Assembly (NCBI RefSeq): GCF_002834235.1
Contig: NZ_NNBY01000030.1
Coordinates: 85,942-149,941, forward strand
Direction: 5' to 3'
Length of the DNA: 64,000 nt
DNA from: Ruminococcus bromii
GTDB taxonomy: Bacteria > Bacillota > Clostridia > Oscillospirales > Acutalibacteraceae
Shown: in pieces, positions 45,741 through 54,936 of the stretch
Position numbering within the stretch: the first letter of the stretch is position 1
Layout: every line of letters begins with the position of its first letter
Notes under the pieces: generated by a model
What the model was told of the DNA's origin: nothing
What the model saw: only the letters and a program-made list of their open reading frames with translations
The model's database searches: none
Program-made: the position numbers and the translations under genes

Positions 45741-46613
45741 TCAAAAACCGCAACGCTTATATGCAAGTGGGATGCAATTTATCAGGTCTGTGGGGAGCAT
45801 TGAGATTTTGCCGTATTTTTCGGCGGCAATGTCGCCTGCAAGGCCGTGGAGATATACTGCCGCTGCGGCTGATGAAAACGCACTTGCGCCCTGTGCAAGG
45901 ATTGATGCGGTCATTCCTGCAAGCACATCACCGCTGCCACCTGTTGCCATTCCCGAATTGCCTGTCGGGTTCACAAGCACCTTGCCGTTTGGCGAGGCAA
46001 TTACCGTGCCCGCTCCTTTGAGAACGGTTACAACACCGTACTTTTGTGCAAAATCGAGGGCAACTCTCTCCCTTTCCGCATTTACAAGCGGAGTTGCAAG
46101 ACCTGTAAGTCTTGACATTTCGCCCGGGTGAGGAGTAATTATAATCGGTGCTTTTTTCCTTAAAAGAATTTCAGGCTGTTTTGCAACACAATTGAGTGCG
46201 TCTGCGTCAAGCACAAGCGGTGTTGTGGAATTTTCTATTAAAGAAAATACAATTTTTAATGTATCGTCGCACACACCGAGTCCGCAACCGACAAGAGTTG
46301 CAGAGGATTTGCACGATTCGCTGACTAAAAACGGAACATTTACCTTTGAGATTCTGCCGTCTGCATTTTCGCTGAGCGGATAGTAAACGCTCTCAAGAAT
46401 CGTTTGGGCAACAATCGGGTAAATACTTCTCGGCAAGGCACATTTTGCAAGACCTATGCCCGTTCTTAATGCACCCTTTGCCGACATAACCGCCGCCCCT
46501 GCCATTCCGTAGCTTCCGCAAACGCAGAGCAATGAACCCAGAGTTCCTTTGTTTGCATCATCGGGGCGTTCAAAAATTGCACTTTTTACAACATTTACAT
46601 CTGTTACTGTCAT
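45741..46613 (-). CDS. nnrD: ADP-dependent NAD(P)H-hydrate dehydratase
   Basis: Repairs hydrated NAD(P)H. The 290-residue protein corresponds to the C-terminal (ribokinase-like) domain of YjeF: GSLLCVCGSYGMAGAAVMS, ITPHPGEMSRLTG, VLKGAGTVIASP and the ATP-site motif GNSGMATGGSGDVLAGM. The NnrE epimerase domain is not fused and not adjacent. It begins 4 bp after the next upstream gene. Confidence 0.92.
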   Translation of the reverse strand: MTVTDVNVVKSAIFERPDDANKGTLGSLLCVCGSYGMAGAAVMSAKGALRTGIGLAKCALPRSIYPIVAQTILESVYYPLSENADGRISKVNVPFLVSESCKSSATLVGCGLGVCDDTLKIVFSLIENSTTPLVLDADALNCVAKQPEILLRKKAPIIITPHPGEMSRLTGLATPLVNAERERVALDFAQKYGVVTVLKGAGTVIASPNGKVLVNPTGNSGMATGGSGDVLAGMTASILAQGASAFSSAAAAVYLHGLAGDIAAEKYGKISMLPTDLINCIPLAYKRCGF

Positions 46614-46617
46614 ACAA

Positions 46618-47160
46618 TCAACTCATTTTTCTTTTATAGAATAACTGAACCACAATATTCTTGTTGAGGTGCGGTTTCATACCGTTGAGAATATCCTCGT
46701 TCGGAGTAAAGACAAGAAGACATCTGCCGTATGCAGGACTGTTGAAAACAGCGAAATAGTTTTCGTCCTTGGAGTCAATATCTCTTGCTGCGATAAAAGT
46801 TTTGAGAAATCTCATCTTCTTGATTTCGGTATCGTCTTTTTCAAGTCTTTCAATCTCGTTAATCTGAACCTTGCACATGGTTTTTCTTTTGCGCAATGCA
46901 ACAACCTTTGCAATTTCAAGCTCATTGCCCGAAACCGAATATTCAAAATCGACCTTCTGAATACTGAACACATACCAAACAGCATAAATTCCGCCTATAA
47001 ACACGAAAAAAGCCACATAGATAAGGTATGCAATTGTTGCAAAAGCAAGTAAAAACAATGTTGTCGGCACTAAAATAAGCAAAAGCACCGAAACAATTTT
47101 TATAATCAGATTTTTAGGTTTGTTAACCCGTCTTACAACCTGTTCGTTAAAATTATTCAA
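46618..47160 (-). CDS. Small membrane protein, DUF6106-like
   Basis: A 180-residue protein with two close membrane helices (about 20-65: IIKIVSVLLLILVPTTLFLL, IYVAFFVFIGGIYAVWYV) and a soluble beta-rich domain resembling a PH-like fold (ELEIAKVVALRKRKTMCKV). It resembles the uncharacterised DUF6106 family, from memory. It ends 4 bp before nnrD. Function unknown. Confidence 0.65.
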   Translation of the reverse strand: MNNFNEQVVRRVNKPKNLIIKIVSVLLLILVPTTLFLLAFATIAYLIYVAFFVFIGGIYAVWYVFSIQKVDFEYSVSGNELEIAKVVALRKRKTMCKVQINEIERLEKDDTEIKKMRFLKTFIAARDIDSKDENYFAVFNSPAYGRCLLVFTPNEDILNGMKPHLNKNIVVQLFYKRKMS

Positions 47161-47238
47161 TGTATTTTCTCCTTTTTGATTGATATTTCATATGATATCA
47201 CAGGCTGTTGTTTTTTTCAACAAAAGATACAAAAACTC

Positions 47239-47267
47239 TTGCAAAAAAAATGTTTTGGTGTTATCAT
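47239..47267 (+). promoter_or_regulatory. Promoter of pheST
   Basis: TTGCAA (47239-47244), 17-nt spacer, TATCAT (47262-47267), just ahead of the T-box leader. Confidence 0.7.
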
Positions 47268-47274
47268 AGAATAA

Positions 47275-47540
47275 GATAACATGATGACGAAGAAAGTAGC
47301 GTTTGCGTGATACCGTCAAAGAGAATGTGTGCCAAGGCTGAAAGCATACAACGGTGTTGCAGGTGTGAAGTTCCCTTCCGAGTGGTGAGGTTGAAATTTT
47401 CAGTAGATCTCAACGGCTGACTCCGTTACAGGTTGTGAAAGTGTCTGCTTTCGGGAGTGTTTGCTTTGATGCAAAAATCAGGGTGGTACCACGGATTATT
47501 TCGTCCCTGCGTAATTGATTTTACGCAGGGCTTTATTATT
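47275..47540 (+). promoter_or_regulatory. T-box leader of pheST
   Basis: It begins GACGAAGAAAGTAGC, has AGGGTGGTACCACGG (47480-47494) and a terminator CCCTGCGTAA / TTACGCAGGG (47505-47530) followed by CTTTATTATTTTT. The TGGT bulge would pair with an A-discriminator tRNA such as tRNA-Phe; a specifier TTC lies in GAAGTTCCC. Uncharged tRNA-Phe is expected to allow pheST expression. Confidence 0.92.
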
Positions 47541-47556
47541 TTTACGGAGGTAATTT

Positions 47557-48609
47557 ATGAACGAGAAATTATTAAGTTTAAAAGACGAAATCAAGTCAAG
47601 ACTCGGCGAAACACAAGATTTGACCGATCTTGATAAAATCAGAGTTTCTTATCTTGGCAAAAAGGGCAGCATCACGGCTCTTTTAAAGGGTATGAAAGAC
47701 CTTCCCAACGAGGAAAGAAAAACTTTCGGCGCTGAGGTAAACAAGCTCAAAGCACAGGCCGCACAGCTTATTGAAGAAAGACTTGCGGAACTTAAAGAAA
47801 AGGAAATTCAGCGTGAAATCGCCTTGATGCCGCAGTTTGACATTACATCGCCTGTTGCGCTTGCAAGGGGTTCTTATCACCCAATCACCCTTGTTCAGAG
47901 AGAATGCGAAAAGATTTTCTCATCAATGGGATTTAACATTGAGGACTACTCCGAAATCGTAACCGACTACGAATGCTTTGAAGCCCTTAACATTCCGAAG
48001 CACCACCCCGCAAGAGATATGCAGGACACTTACTACCTTGACAACGGTCAACTTTTAAAGTCACACACATCAGCCGCACAGAACGCAATTCTTAAAAAGT
48101 ACGGCAAGGGACTTATCGAAAACGGCACACCTATAAAAGCCATCTTCCCCGGCAGATGCTTCAGAAACGAGGCTACGGACGCTTGTCACGAAAACACATT
48201 TTTCCAGATGGAAGGCGTTATGGTTGACAAGGACATTTCAATTTCAAACCTTATCTACTTTATGAAAACAATGCTTTCCGAGGTATTCAAAAAGGATATC
48301 AAGGTAAGACTTCGCCCCGGCTTTTTCCCGTTCGTTGAACCGGGTTTTGAACTCGACATCAGCTGTCTTATCTGCGGCGGCGAGGGTTGTCCGTCATGTA
48401 AGCACAGCGGTTGGCTTGAGCTATGCCCCTGCGGTATGATTCATCCCAATGTTCTGCGTGAGGGCGGAATTGATCCCGAAAAATACACAGGCTTTGCGTT
48501 TGGTCTCGGTCTTACAAGACTTGCAATGATGAAGTACGGAATCAAGGATATCCGTGACCTTAACAGCGGCAGTCTTAAAGCACTTTCACAGTTTACTGAT
48601 GACGAATAA
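47557..48609 (+). CDS. pheS: Phenylalanyl-tRNA synthetase alpha subunit
   Basis: A 350-residue catalytic subunit: N-terminal coiled coil (about 1-90), motif 2 PGRCFRNEATDACHENTFFQ, and motif 3 GFAFGLGLTRLAMMKYGI. An insert with CLICGGEGCPSCKHSGWLEL carries Cys pairs of the kind found in many bacterial PheS. GGAGGT precedes the ATG. pheT follows after 15 bp. Confidence 0.97.
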   Translation: MNEKLLSLKDEIKSRLGETQDLTDLDKIRVSYLGKKGSITALLKGMKDLPNEERKTFGAEVNKLKAQAAQLIEERLAELKEKEIQREIALMPQFDITSPVALARGSYHPITLVQRECEKIFSSMGFNIEDYSEIVTDYECFEALNIPKHHPARDMQDTYYLDNGQLLKSHTSAAQNAILKKYGKGLIENGTPIKAIFPGRCFRNEATDACHENTFFQMEGVMVDKDISISNLIYFMKTMLSEVFKKDIKVRLRPGFFPFVEPGFELDISCLICGGEGCPSCKHSGWLELCPCGMIHPNVLREGGIDPEKYTGFAFGLGLTRLAMMKYGIKDIRDLNSGSLKALSQFTDDE

Positions 48610-48624
48610 GAGAGGAGATACAAA

Positions 48625-50994
48625 ATGTTTTTATCTATGAACTGGATTCAGGACTTTGTTGATTTGAGCGGTCTTGATAAAATTGAACTTATCCGCAAAT
48701 TTTCTCTTTCCACAGCCGAGGTTGAAAACGATATTCTCCGCAAGGGCAGTGAAATCAGCGGTATTGTTGTAGGTGAAATTAAGTCGGTTGAAAATCATCC
48801 CGATTCAAAGAAACTTCATCTCCTCAAAATTGATGCAGGCGAAGATGAACTTATTGATGTTGTCTGCGGTGCTCCGAATGTAAGAGTCGGTCTTAAAACC
48901 GCTTTTGCAAAGGTTGGCGCTAAAATCGGCGAAATCACGATTACACCAAGAGCTCTTGCCGGCTTTACATCAAACGGTATGTGCTGCAGTGAAGCTGAAA
49001 TCGGTATCAGCGATGACAACTCCGGCATCATGGAAATTACAGATGATGTTAAAAACGGCACAGACCTTAAGGATATTTACGAAATTGACGATATTGTTTT
49101 TGAGGTTGATAACAAGTCGCTTACAAACCGTCCCGACCTTTGGGGACACTACGGAATTGCAAGAGAATTTGCCGCACTTGCAGGCAGAGAGCTTAAACCT
49201 TTTGACCTTGACGATTTAAAGGCGTATGACGGTCTTAAAAAGATTGATATGAAGATCGAGGACACTCTCTGTCAGAGATACAGCTGCTTACAGATTGAGA
49301 ACATCAACCGCAATGTAAGCCCCGTAAATATGAGAATCCGTCTTTTCTACTGCGGTATGAGAGCAATAAACTATCTTGCTGACCTTACAAACTACCTTAT
49401 GCTTGAAATGGGACAGCCGATGCACGCTTTTGATTCAAGAAAGGTCGAAAAAATCAGAATCAAGCGTTTTGACAAGACTTTCACTTTCAAAACACTTGAC
49501 GGTGTTGAAAGAAACATTGACGAAAACACACTTATGATTTGCAACGGTGACGCTCCTGTAGCAATTGCAGGCATCATGGGCGGTCTTGATTCGGAAATTG
49601 TTGACGATACAACTACTCTCACACTTGAATCTGCAACATTTAACGCAGTTTCCGTAAGAAAGTCAACAGTAAGACTTGCTCACAGAACAGACGCATCAAT
49701 GAGATATGAAAAATGTCTTGATCCTGAAATGACGGTTACTGCAATTGCAAGATTTGTATATCTTCTCAAAAAGTATGACAGCGACATTAAGGTTGTTTCT
49801 TCGCTCACAGACGAGTACGCATTCAGGTATGACACAGTTGTTCTTGACTTTGACAAAAACTTTGTTGACCGCTACACAGGCATCGAAATCAGCAACGACA
49901 GAATTGTTGCAACACTCGAAAGCCTCGGCTTTAAGGTTGAGCTCAACAACGATAACTTCAGCGTAACGGTTCCAAGCTGGAGAGCAACAAAGGATGTTAC
50001 AATCAAGGCTGACATCATTGAAGAAATCACCCGTATTTACGGCTATGACAACTTTGAAATTCACACAACACGCTCTCCCCTCTACCCCGTAAGAGCAAGC
50101 GTTGTTAAAACTACGGAAAACAAAATCAAGGATATGCTCGTTAAGAGATACAATCTCCACGAACTTCACTCATATGTATGGGCATACAACGATGAACTCA
50201 AGGCAATTGACATTCCTGTTGAGGATAATGTTAAGCTTGCAAACGCAACTAACCCGAATATTGAAACATTAAGAAATTCAATTGTTCCCACACAGCTTTG
50301 TCAGATTAAATCAAACCTTTCATTCTCAAACGATTTCGGTATTTTTGAAATCGGCAGAGTTGTAAACGGTCTTGATGAAAACGGTCTTTGCATTGAAAAC
50401 AAAAAACTTGCAATCACACTTTACAGCAAGACAAGAAATGTTAAGGACATCTATTTTGAACTCCGTGACATTCTTGCAGTTGTAACGGATGAAATCAAGC
50501 ACAAGGCTCTCACATTTGAAAAAGCTGAACCGACTCACAGCTACGAACACCCCGTAAACCTCTATTCGGTATGCCTTGACGGCAGAAATATCGGTACAAT
50601 CGGCATTGTTCATCCGACAGTAAACAAGAAGATTGACAAAAAAGCCGCAATCGTATTTGCAGAAATTGATGTGAACGCTTATGCAAACACAGATGCCGCT
50701 CCGATTGTTTATGACGAACCGTCAAAGTTCCCGCCGATGGACTACGACATCAGCGTTGAAGTTCCTCAGGGAATGTTCTTCTCACACCTTGCAGAGTGTT
50801 GGAAAAACGAAGGCGGAGAGATTCTCAAAAGCACAAAGATTGTTGACACATATGACACAGATACAGTTCACAGCGTAACAATCCGCTTTGAGTTCTCATC
50901 AAATGAAAGAACACTTTCATCAGCCGAGGTTCAGAAGATTATGGACAAGATAATTTCAAATCTTTCTGAAAACGGAGTAAAGCTCAGAGGCTAA
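48625..50994 (+). CDS. pheT: Phenylalanyl-tRNA synthetase beta subunit
   Basis: A 789-residue subunit of the heterotetramer. Domains in order: EMAP-like tRNA-binding domain (about 40-150, VVGEIKSVENHPDSKKLHL), B3/B4 editing domain (about 200-390), B5 domain, a degenerate catalytic-like core, and the C-terminal ferredoxin-fold anticodon-binding domain (FPPMDYDISVEVP to the end). AGAGGAG precedes the ATG. Ends in a strong terminator. Confidence 0.97.
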   Translation: MFLSMNWIQDFVDLSGLDKIELIRKFSLSTAEVENDILRKGSEISGIVVGEIKSVENHPDSKKLHLLKIDAGEDELIDVVCGAPNVRVGLKTAFAKVGAKIGEITITPRALAGFTSNGMCCSEAEIGISDDNSGIMEITDDVKNGTDLKDIYEIDDIVFEVDNKSLTNRPDLWGHYGIAREFAALAGRELKPFDLDDLKAYDGLKKIDMKIEDTLCQRYSCLQIENINRNVSPVNMRIRLFYCGMRAINYLADLTNYLMLEMGQPMHAFDSRKVEKIRIKRFDKTFTFKTLDGVERNIDENTLMICNGDAPVAIAGIMGGLDSEIVDDTTTLTLESATFNAVSVRKSTVRLAHRTDASMRYEKCLDPEMTVTAIARFVYLLKKYDSDIKVVSSLTDEYAFRYDTVVLDFDKNFVDRYTGIEISNDRIVATLESLGFKVELNNDNFSVTVPSWRATKDVTIKADIIEEITRIYGYDNFEIHTTRSPLYPVRASVVKTTENKIKDMLVKRYNLHELHSYVWAYNDELKAIDIPVEDNVKLANATNPNIETLRNSIVPTQLCQIKSNLSFSNDFGIFEIGRVVNGLDENGLCIENKKLAITLYSKTRNVKDIYFELRDILAVVTDEIKHKALTFEKAEPTHSYEHPVNLYSVCLDGRNIGTIGIVHPTVNKKIDKKAAIVFAEIDVNAYANTDAAPIVYDEPSKFPPMDYDISVEVPQGMFFSHLAECWKNEGGEILKSTKIVDTYDTDTVHSVTIRFEFSSNERTLSSAEVQKIMDKIISNLSENGVKLRG

Positions 50995-51002
50995 AAATTA
51001 TG

Positions 51003-51028
51003 GGGGGCGGTTTTTCCGTCCCCTTTTT
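51003..51028 (+). terminator. Terminator of pheST
   Basis: Stem GGGGGCGG / CCGTCCCC (one G-U pair), TTTTT loop, then TTTTTG. Confidence 0.9.
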
Positions 51029-51145
51029 GTGACATAATCTGACAAGCATAAGATAAAATTAAAAAATATTACTGCTGTTTTATCACACAAAGCAATGTTT
51101 TTGACATTGAAATAACATAAATTAGGCATATTTATTAAAAAGTGC

Positions 51146-51174
51146 TTGAAATTTACTTTGAAATATGGTATAGT
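51146..51174 (+). promoter_or_regulatory. Promoter of the ireB gene pair
   Basis: TTGAAA (51146-51151), 17-nt spacer, TATAGT (51169-51174). Confidence 0.75.
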
Positions 51175-51197
51175 AGCAGAATAGGAGGTGTTTCAGT

Positions 51198-51443
51198 ATG
51201 TTGGATAAAACAATGATTTTTTCTCTTGGTGAGGAAAAAGATGACCAGATAAAAGCAGGGCTTACAATCGTTTATGATGCCCTCCGCCAAAAAGGATATA
51301 ACCCTATTAATCAGATTGTGGGATATATTTTAAGCGAGGATCCGACCTATATTACAACATATAATAACGCTCGCAACATCATCAGCAAGATCGACCGTGA
51401 CGACCTACTTGAAGCACTGGTAAAATCGTATCTTAATGTTTAA
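51198..51443 (+). CDS. IreB family regulatory phosphoprotein (UPF0297)
   Basis: An 81-residue protein highly typical of the family: TMIFSLGEEKDDQIKAGLT, YDALRQKGYNPINQIVGYIL, SEDPTYITTYNNARNII. In enterococci IreB is a substrate of the Ser/Thr kinase IreK and affects cephalosporin tolerance. ruvX and the DUF1292 gene, its usual neighbours, are not next to it here; instead a 101-residue protein follows after 16 bp. ATAGGAGGTG precedes the ATG. Confidence 0.93.
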   Translation: MLDKTMIFSLGEEKDDQIKAGLTIVYDALRQKGYNPINQIVGYILSEDPTYITTYNNARNIISKIDRDDLLEALVKSYLNV

Positions 51444-51459
51444 GAAAGGATGATGCCTT

Positions 51460-51765
51460 GTGGCAGATACCAAAAAGACCGAAAAGAAATTTTCGACTTA
51501 CAAGGGCAGACCGCTCGTTCGTTGCAATGACGAGATTTACTACGGCAGTATGGAAGAACCGTATGTTATAAGAATGCAAATCAAAAGCAAAAAGGATGTC
51601 AACGGAACTGAGATTGCCGATAAGGTAACAGTTCAGCTAATGGCTACAGACCCTTATCTTTCACCGAGAAAACAGCTTATTAAGTCAAGCGAGAAAAAGG
51701 GATTGTTCCTTGCTATGGATATTGCAGACATCTGGCTTGAAAGAGCCCTTGCAAACAAAATGTAA
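51460..51765 (+). CDS. Conserved-looking small protein, unknown function
   Basis: A 101-residue soluble protein with no recognised domain. It has a basic N-terminal tail (DTKKTEKKFSTYKGRP) and a compact mixed alpha/beta body (DEIYYGSMEEPYVIRMQIKS, KVTVQLMATDPYLSPRKQ). GTG start at 51460 with AAAGGATG upstream. It is in one unit with ireB, 16 bp downstream, which hints at a link to that pathway; that is inference from position. Confidence 0.75.
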   Translation: MADTKKTEKKFSTYKGRPLVRCNDEIYYGSMEEPYVIRMQIKSKKDVNGTEIADKVTVQLMATDPYLSPRKQLIKSSEKKGLFLAMDIADIWLERALANKM

Positions 51766-51780
51766 TTTAACATTGAATTT

Positions 51781-51813
51781 ACGGAGTAATCGGTTTTGGT
51801 TACTCCGTTTTTT
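51781..51813 (+). terminator. Terminator of the ireB operon
   Basis: Stem ACGGAGTAA / TTACTCCGT with a 10-nt loop, then TTTTTCTT. Confidence 0.85.
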
Positions 51814-51820
51814 CTTATAC

Positions 51821-51893
51821 GGCGAGCCGCCGTTCCCTTCTCGTGAAGACAGTTCGCAAGTATAACAACATATTTTGCCCGAGCGTAAATTGG
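51821..51893 (-). repeat. Inverted, diverged copy of the 77-bp repeat
   Basis: Read on the minus strand it contains TTACGCTCGG, AACTGTCTTCACGA and GGGAACGGCGG in the same order as the two direct copies at 52257-52333 and 52355-52431, but with more differences. Confidence 0.6.
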
Positions 51894-51962
51894 ACGTCCG
51901 CTTTGATGAGAAACTTTTGTTTCATCATATATGGTTGATATGATGAAAATAGTGCATTCCTT

Positions 51963-52104
51963 TGTAGCGGCGAACCGTGTTCGCCATTTGATTTGTTTGC
52001 AAGACAAAATCAACCATAACGGTGAACTTCATTTTCTCATCTGAAATGTATTGTTGAACCGATTTTACAATCGGTTCAATTGGCGAACACGGTTCGCCGC
52101 TACA
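51963..52104. mobile_element. MITE-like element with 24-bp terminal inverted repeats
   Basis: A 142-bp segment bounded by perfect 24-bp inverted repeats (starting TGTAGCGGCGAACCGTG at 51963-51986, complement at 52081-52104). Each end itself folds (GGCGAAC / GTTCGCC). An inner perfect 11-bp inverted repeat TTGAACCGATT / AATCGGTTCAA lies at 52054-52079. No coding capacity; no clear target duplication seen. Confidence 0.65.
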
Positions 52105-52211
52105 GTAGAACAACATCTTTGTTGCATTTATAAAATTATTTTTTATCATCAATATTTTGCTATTACTTGGCGGGCGTCCAATGAACGCCCCTACTGCTCA
52201 AGGTTAAAAAA

Positions 52212-52247
52212 AGCAGGACAACAAAATTATGTTGTCCTGCTGATTTT
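52212..52247. terminator. Strong hairpin, terminator-like, within the repeat-rich gap
   Basis: Perfect 12-bp stem AGCAGGACAACA / TGTTGTCCTGCT with AAATTA loop, followed by GATTTTTG on the plus strand and preceded by an A-run giving TTTTTTT on the minus strand. It could end transcription of copA from the right. Confidence 0.65.
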
Positions 52248-52256
52248 TGTATTTGA

Positions 52257-52431
52257 TTTATAAGTTACGCTCGGAAATATTTACTTTTGCCTATACAAAA
52301 CTGTCTTCACGAACCAGGGACGGTGGCACACCGCTTATGCTTTGTAAAATTCAATTTATAAGTTACGCTCGGGAATATTTACTTTTGCCTACACGAAACT
52401 GTCTTCACGAACCGAGAACGGTGGCACACCG
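52257..52431. repeat. Two direct 77-bp repeats abutting the 3' end of copA
   Basis: Copies at 52257-52333 and 52355-52431 share TTTATAAGTTACGCTCGG, ATATTTACTTTTGCCTA, ACTGTCTTCACGAACC and ACGGTGGCACACCG and differ at about six positions. The second copy stops 2 bp from the copA stop codon. The spacer is 21 bp. The 51766-52432 gap holds only this, the inverted copy, the MITE-like element and hairpins. Confidence 0.75.
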
Positions 52432-52432
52432 T

Positions 52433-52633
52433 TTATTTTACTGTGTAGCCTGCGTCCTCTACTGCTTTTTTTAGAACGGAATCTTCAACATTTTTTGACA
52501 TTGTAAGAACGGCTGAGCCTTTCTCGTGGCTTACTTCTGCCGATTCAACACCGTCAATTGCCTCAAGAGTTTTCTTTACTGTTGCCTCGCAATGCGGACA
52601 CATCATACCTTCGATTTTCATTGTTTTTTCCAT
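52433..52633 (-). CDS. Possible internally initiated CopZ-like copper chaperone
   Basis: Inside copA, AAAAGGAG (52643-52650) lies 9 nt before an ATG at 52633, in frame with copA. Initiation here would give a 66-residue protein ([15 protein letters not shown]...), the size and motif of CopZ. The in-frame linker before it is AT-rich like an intergenic spacer and has stop codons in both other frames. So copZ may have been a separate gene whose upstream stop was lost, with its own start retained. Confidence 0.5.
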   Translation of the reverse strand: MEKTMKIEGMMCPHCEATVKKTLEAIDGVESAEVSHEKGSAVLTMSKNVEDSVLKKAVEDAGYTVK

Positions 52634-54928
52634 GGTTTTATTCTCCTTTTTATTTTTATGTTTTATTTTTCTGTCATGCTTTGAGCTGTGAACCTTAACA
52701 AAATTAAGCCTTAATGCGTTTGTTACAACGCAAAAGCTTGAAAGGCTCATTGCCGCCGCACCGAACATCGGATTTAACTGCCAGCCGAAAAGATTGATAA
52801 ATGCACCCATGGCAAGCGGAATACCGATTACATTGTAAATAAATGCCCAGAAAAGATTTTCGTGAATGTTACGTAGTGTTGCTCTGCCAAGTCTGATTGT
52901 TGCAGGAACATCTGCAAGGCGGCTCTTTACGAGTACAACATCTGCCGCATCAATTGCAACATCCGTTCCCGCTCCGATTGCAATACCCAAGTCTGCGCTT
53001 GTGAGGGCAGGCGCATCGTTAATGCCGTCACCGACCATTGCAACCTTGCCGTATTTTTTCAGCTCTTTTACATTCTTTTCCTTACCGTCAGGAAGAACTC
53101 CTGCAACAACTTCATCAATGTCTGCGTTTTTTGCAACGGCTTTTGCGGTTTTTTCGTTATCGCCCGTAAGCATTACAACACGCACACCCATATTTTTGAG
53201 TTCCTTAACAGCCTGTTTGCCGTCCTCTTTTATTATGTCTGCAACAGCAATAATACCGAGAAACTTATTTCCTTTACAGAAATACAGCGGAGTTTTGCCT
53301 TCATCCGCAAGCTGTTCAGCCTTTGCTTTTTCGTCTGATGAAATTTCAGCAAACTGTGAAATATATCTGTAATTGCCGCCGTAAACGCTTTCTGAGCCGA
53401 TTTTTGCGGTAAGTCCGTTACCCGTTACGGCATTGAACTCAGTCACGGCATCGCCGATAATATGCCTGTCGTTTGCATAAACTACAATTGCCTTTGCAAG
53501 CGGATGTTCGCTTGATTTTTCAAGAGCAACGGCTGTTTTCAAAAGCTCGGTTTCCGAAATATTTTCGACTGTAACAATATCGGTAACGGCGGGTTCACCC
53601 TTAGTAACCGTGCCTGTTTTGTCAAGAACAACCGTGTCAATTCTGCCTGCCGTTTCAAGCGAAACTGCGGTTTTAAAGAGGATTCCGTTCTTTGCACCGA
53701 CACCGTTGCCGACCATAATCGCAACTGGGGTTGCAAGTCCCAATGCACACGGACAACTGATTACAAGAACGGAAATGGCTCTTGCAAGCGAAAATCCTAC
53801 ACTTTGACCGAGCAACAGCCACACGATTGCAGTAATCACGGCAATTGTGATTACCGCAGGAACAAACACGCCCGATACCCTGTCGGCAATTTTTGCGATA
53901 GGCGCTTTGGTGGCAGACGCATCGCTGACCATTTTAATAATCTGCGACAGCGTTGTATCCTCGCCGATTCTCGTAGCTTCACAGCGGATATATCCCGACT
54001 GATTGATTGTTGCGGCTGAAACCGTATCGCCTACAAGCTTGTCAACAGGAACGCTTTCACCCGTCAGCGCTGATTCATTGACGGCACTTTCACCGTCAAT
54101 AACAACTCCGTCAACAGGAATACTCTCACCCGGACGAACTGCGAATATATCGCCTTTTTTCACCTGCTCTATCGGAACAGTCTTTTCAACACCGTCAACT
54201 ACAATCGTAGCAGTCTTTGGTGCAAGTTTCATCAAACCTTTAAGAGCGTCGGTAGTTTTGCCCTTTGAGTGAGCCTCAAGCATTTTACCGACTGTGATGA
54301 GTGCCAAAATCATTGCGGCTGATTCAAAATAGAACTCGTGCATATACGACATAACCGCCGCCGAGTCACCTCTCACCTGTGCATCGGTCATCATAAACAA
54401 CGCAATTGTGCTGTAAACAAAGGCTGTACCCGAACCAAGTGCAACAAGCGTGTCCATATTGGGAGCAAGGCGGATAATCCCCTTGAATCCGCTGACAAAG
54501 AATTTCTGATTAATCACCATCACTATGCCTGAAAGAATCAGCTGAACAAGTCCCATTGCAATATGGTTGTTGTCAAAAAATGACGGCAAAGGCAATCCCC
54601 ACATCATATGTCCCATTGAAAAATACATCAACACTGCAAGGACAATGAGCGATGCGATAAGTCTTTTTCTAATTTTAGGTGTTTCGGTATCTTTGAGAGA
54701 ATCCTCTGCATCGGGCGATTTTTTCTCTTTGCCTTTCAAAGACGCACCATAGCCTGCATTTTGCACGGCTTTTATAATTGCAGACGAATCAGCTGAACCG
54801 TCAACATTCATTGAATTTGTAAGCAGACTGACGGAACAGGAATTTACTCCGTCAATCTTTGATACCGCCTTTTCAACACGGGCAACACAGGCGGCACAGC
54901 TCATACCCGTTACATTGTATTGAGTCAT
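52433..54928 (-). CDS. copA: Copper-exporting P-type ATPase with fused C-terminal CopZ-like domain
   Basis: An 831-residue Cu+ exporter: N-terminal heavy-metal domain ([14 protein letters not shown], residues 8-22), eight helices with the CPC motif ([13 protein letters not shown]), phosphorylation motif [15 protein letters not shown]-binding HP motif (SEHPLAKAI) and [10 protein letters not shown]. After the last helix a Lys/Asn-rich linker (residues about 745-763) joins a second heavy-metal domain, [13 protein letters not shown], of CopZ size. The linker encodes a good ribosome site and an internal ATG at 52633. It lies 8 bp after csoR. Confidence 0.94.
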   Translation of the reverse strand: MTQYNVTGMSCAACVARVEKAVSKIDGVNSCSVSLLTNSMNVDGSADSSAIIKAVQNAGYGASLKGKEKKSPDAEDSLKDTETPKIRKRLIASLIVLAVLMYFSMGHMMWGLPLPSFFDNNHIAMGLVQLILSGIVMVINQKFFVSGFKGIIRLAPNMDTLVALGSGTAFVYSTIALFMMTDAQVRGDSAAVMSYMHEFYFESAAMILALITVGKMLEAHSKGKTTDALKGLMKLAPKTATIVVDGVEKTVPIEQVKKGDIFAVRPGESIPVDGVVIDGESAVNESALTGESVPVDKLVGDTVSAATINQSGYIRCEATRIGEDTTLSQIIKMVSDASATKAPIAKIADRVSGVFVPAVITIAVITAIVWLLLGQSVGFSLARAISVLVISCPCALGLATPVAIMVGNGVGAKNGILFKTAVSLETAGRIDTVVLDKTGTVTKGEPAVTDIVTVENISETELLKTAVALEKSSEHPLAKAIVVYANDRHIIGDAVTEFNAVTGNGLTAKIGSESVYGGNYRYISQFAEISSDEKAKAEQLADEGKTPLYFCKGNKFLGIIAVADIIKEDGKQAVKELKNMGVRVVMLTGDNEKTAKAVAKNADIDEVVAGVLPDGKEKNVKELKKYGKVAMVGDGINDAPALTSADLGIAIGAGTDVAIDAADVVLVKSRLADVPATIRLGRATLRNIHENLFWAFIYNVIGIPLAMGAFINLFGWQLNPMFGAAAMSLSSFCVVTNALRLNFVKVHSSKHDRKIKHKNKKENKTMEKTMKIEGMMCPHCEATVKKTLEAIDGVESAEVSHEKGSAVLTMSKNVEDSVLKKAVEDAGYTVK

Positions 54929-54936
54929 AGTTTCTC

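Noticed and set aside
52257..52431. CRISPR array
   Set aside because: Only two direct 77-bp copies with a 21-bp spacer and no cas genes; unit length and copy number do not fit.
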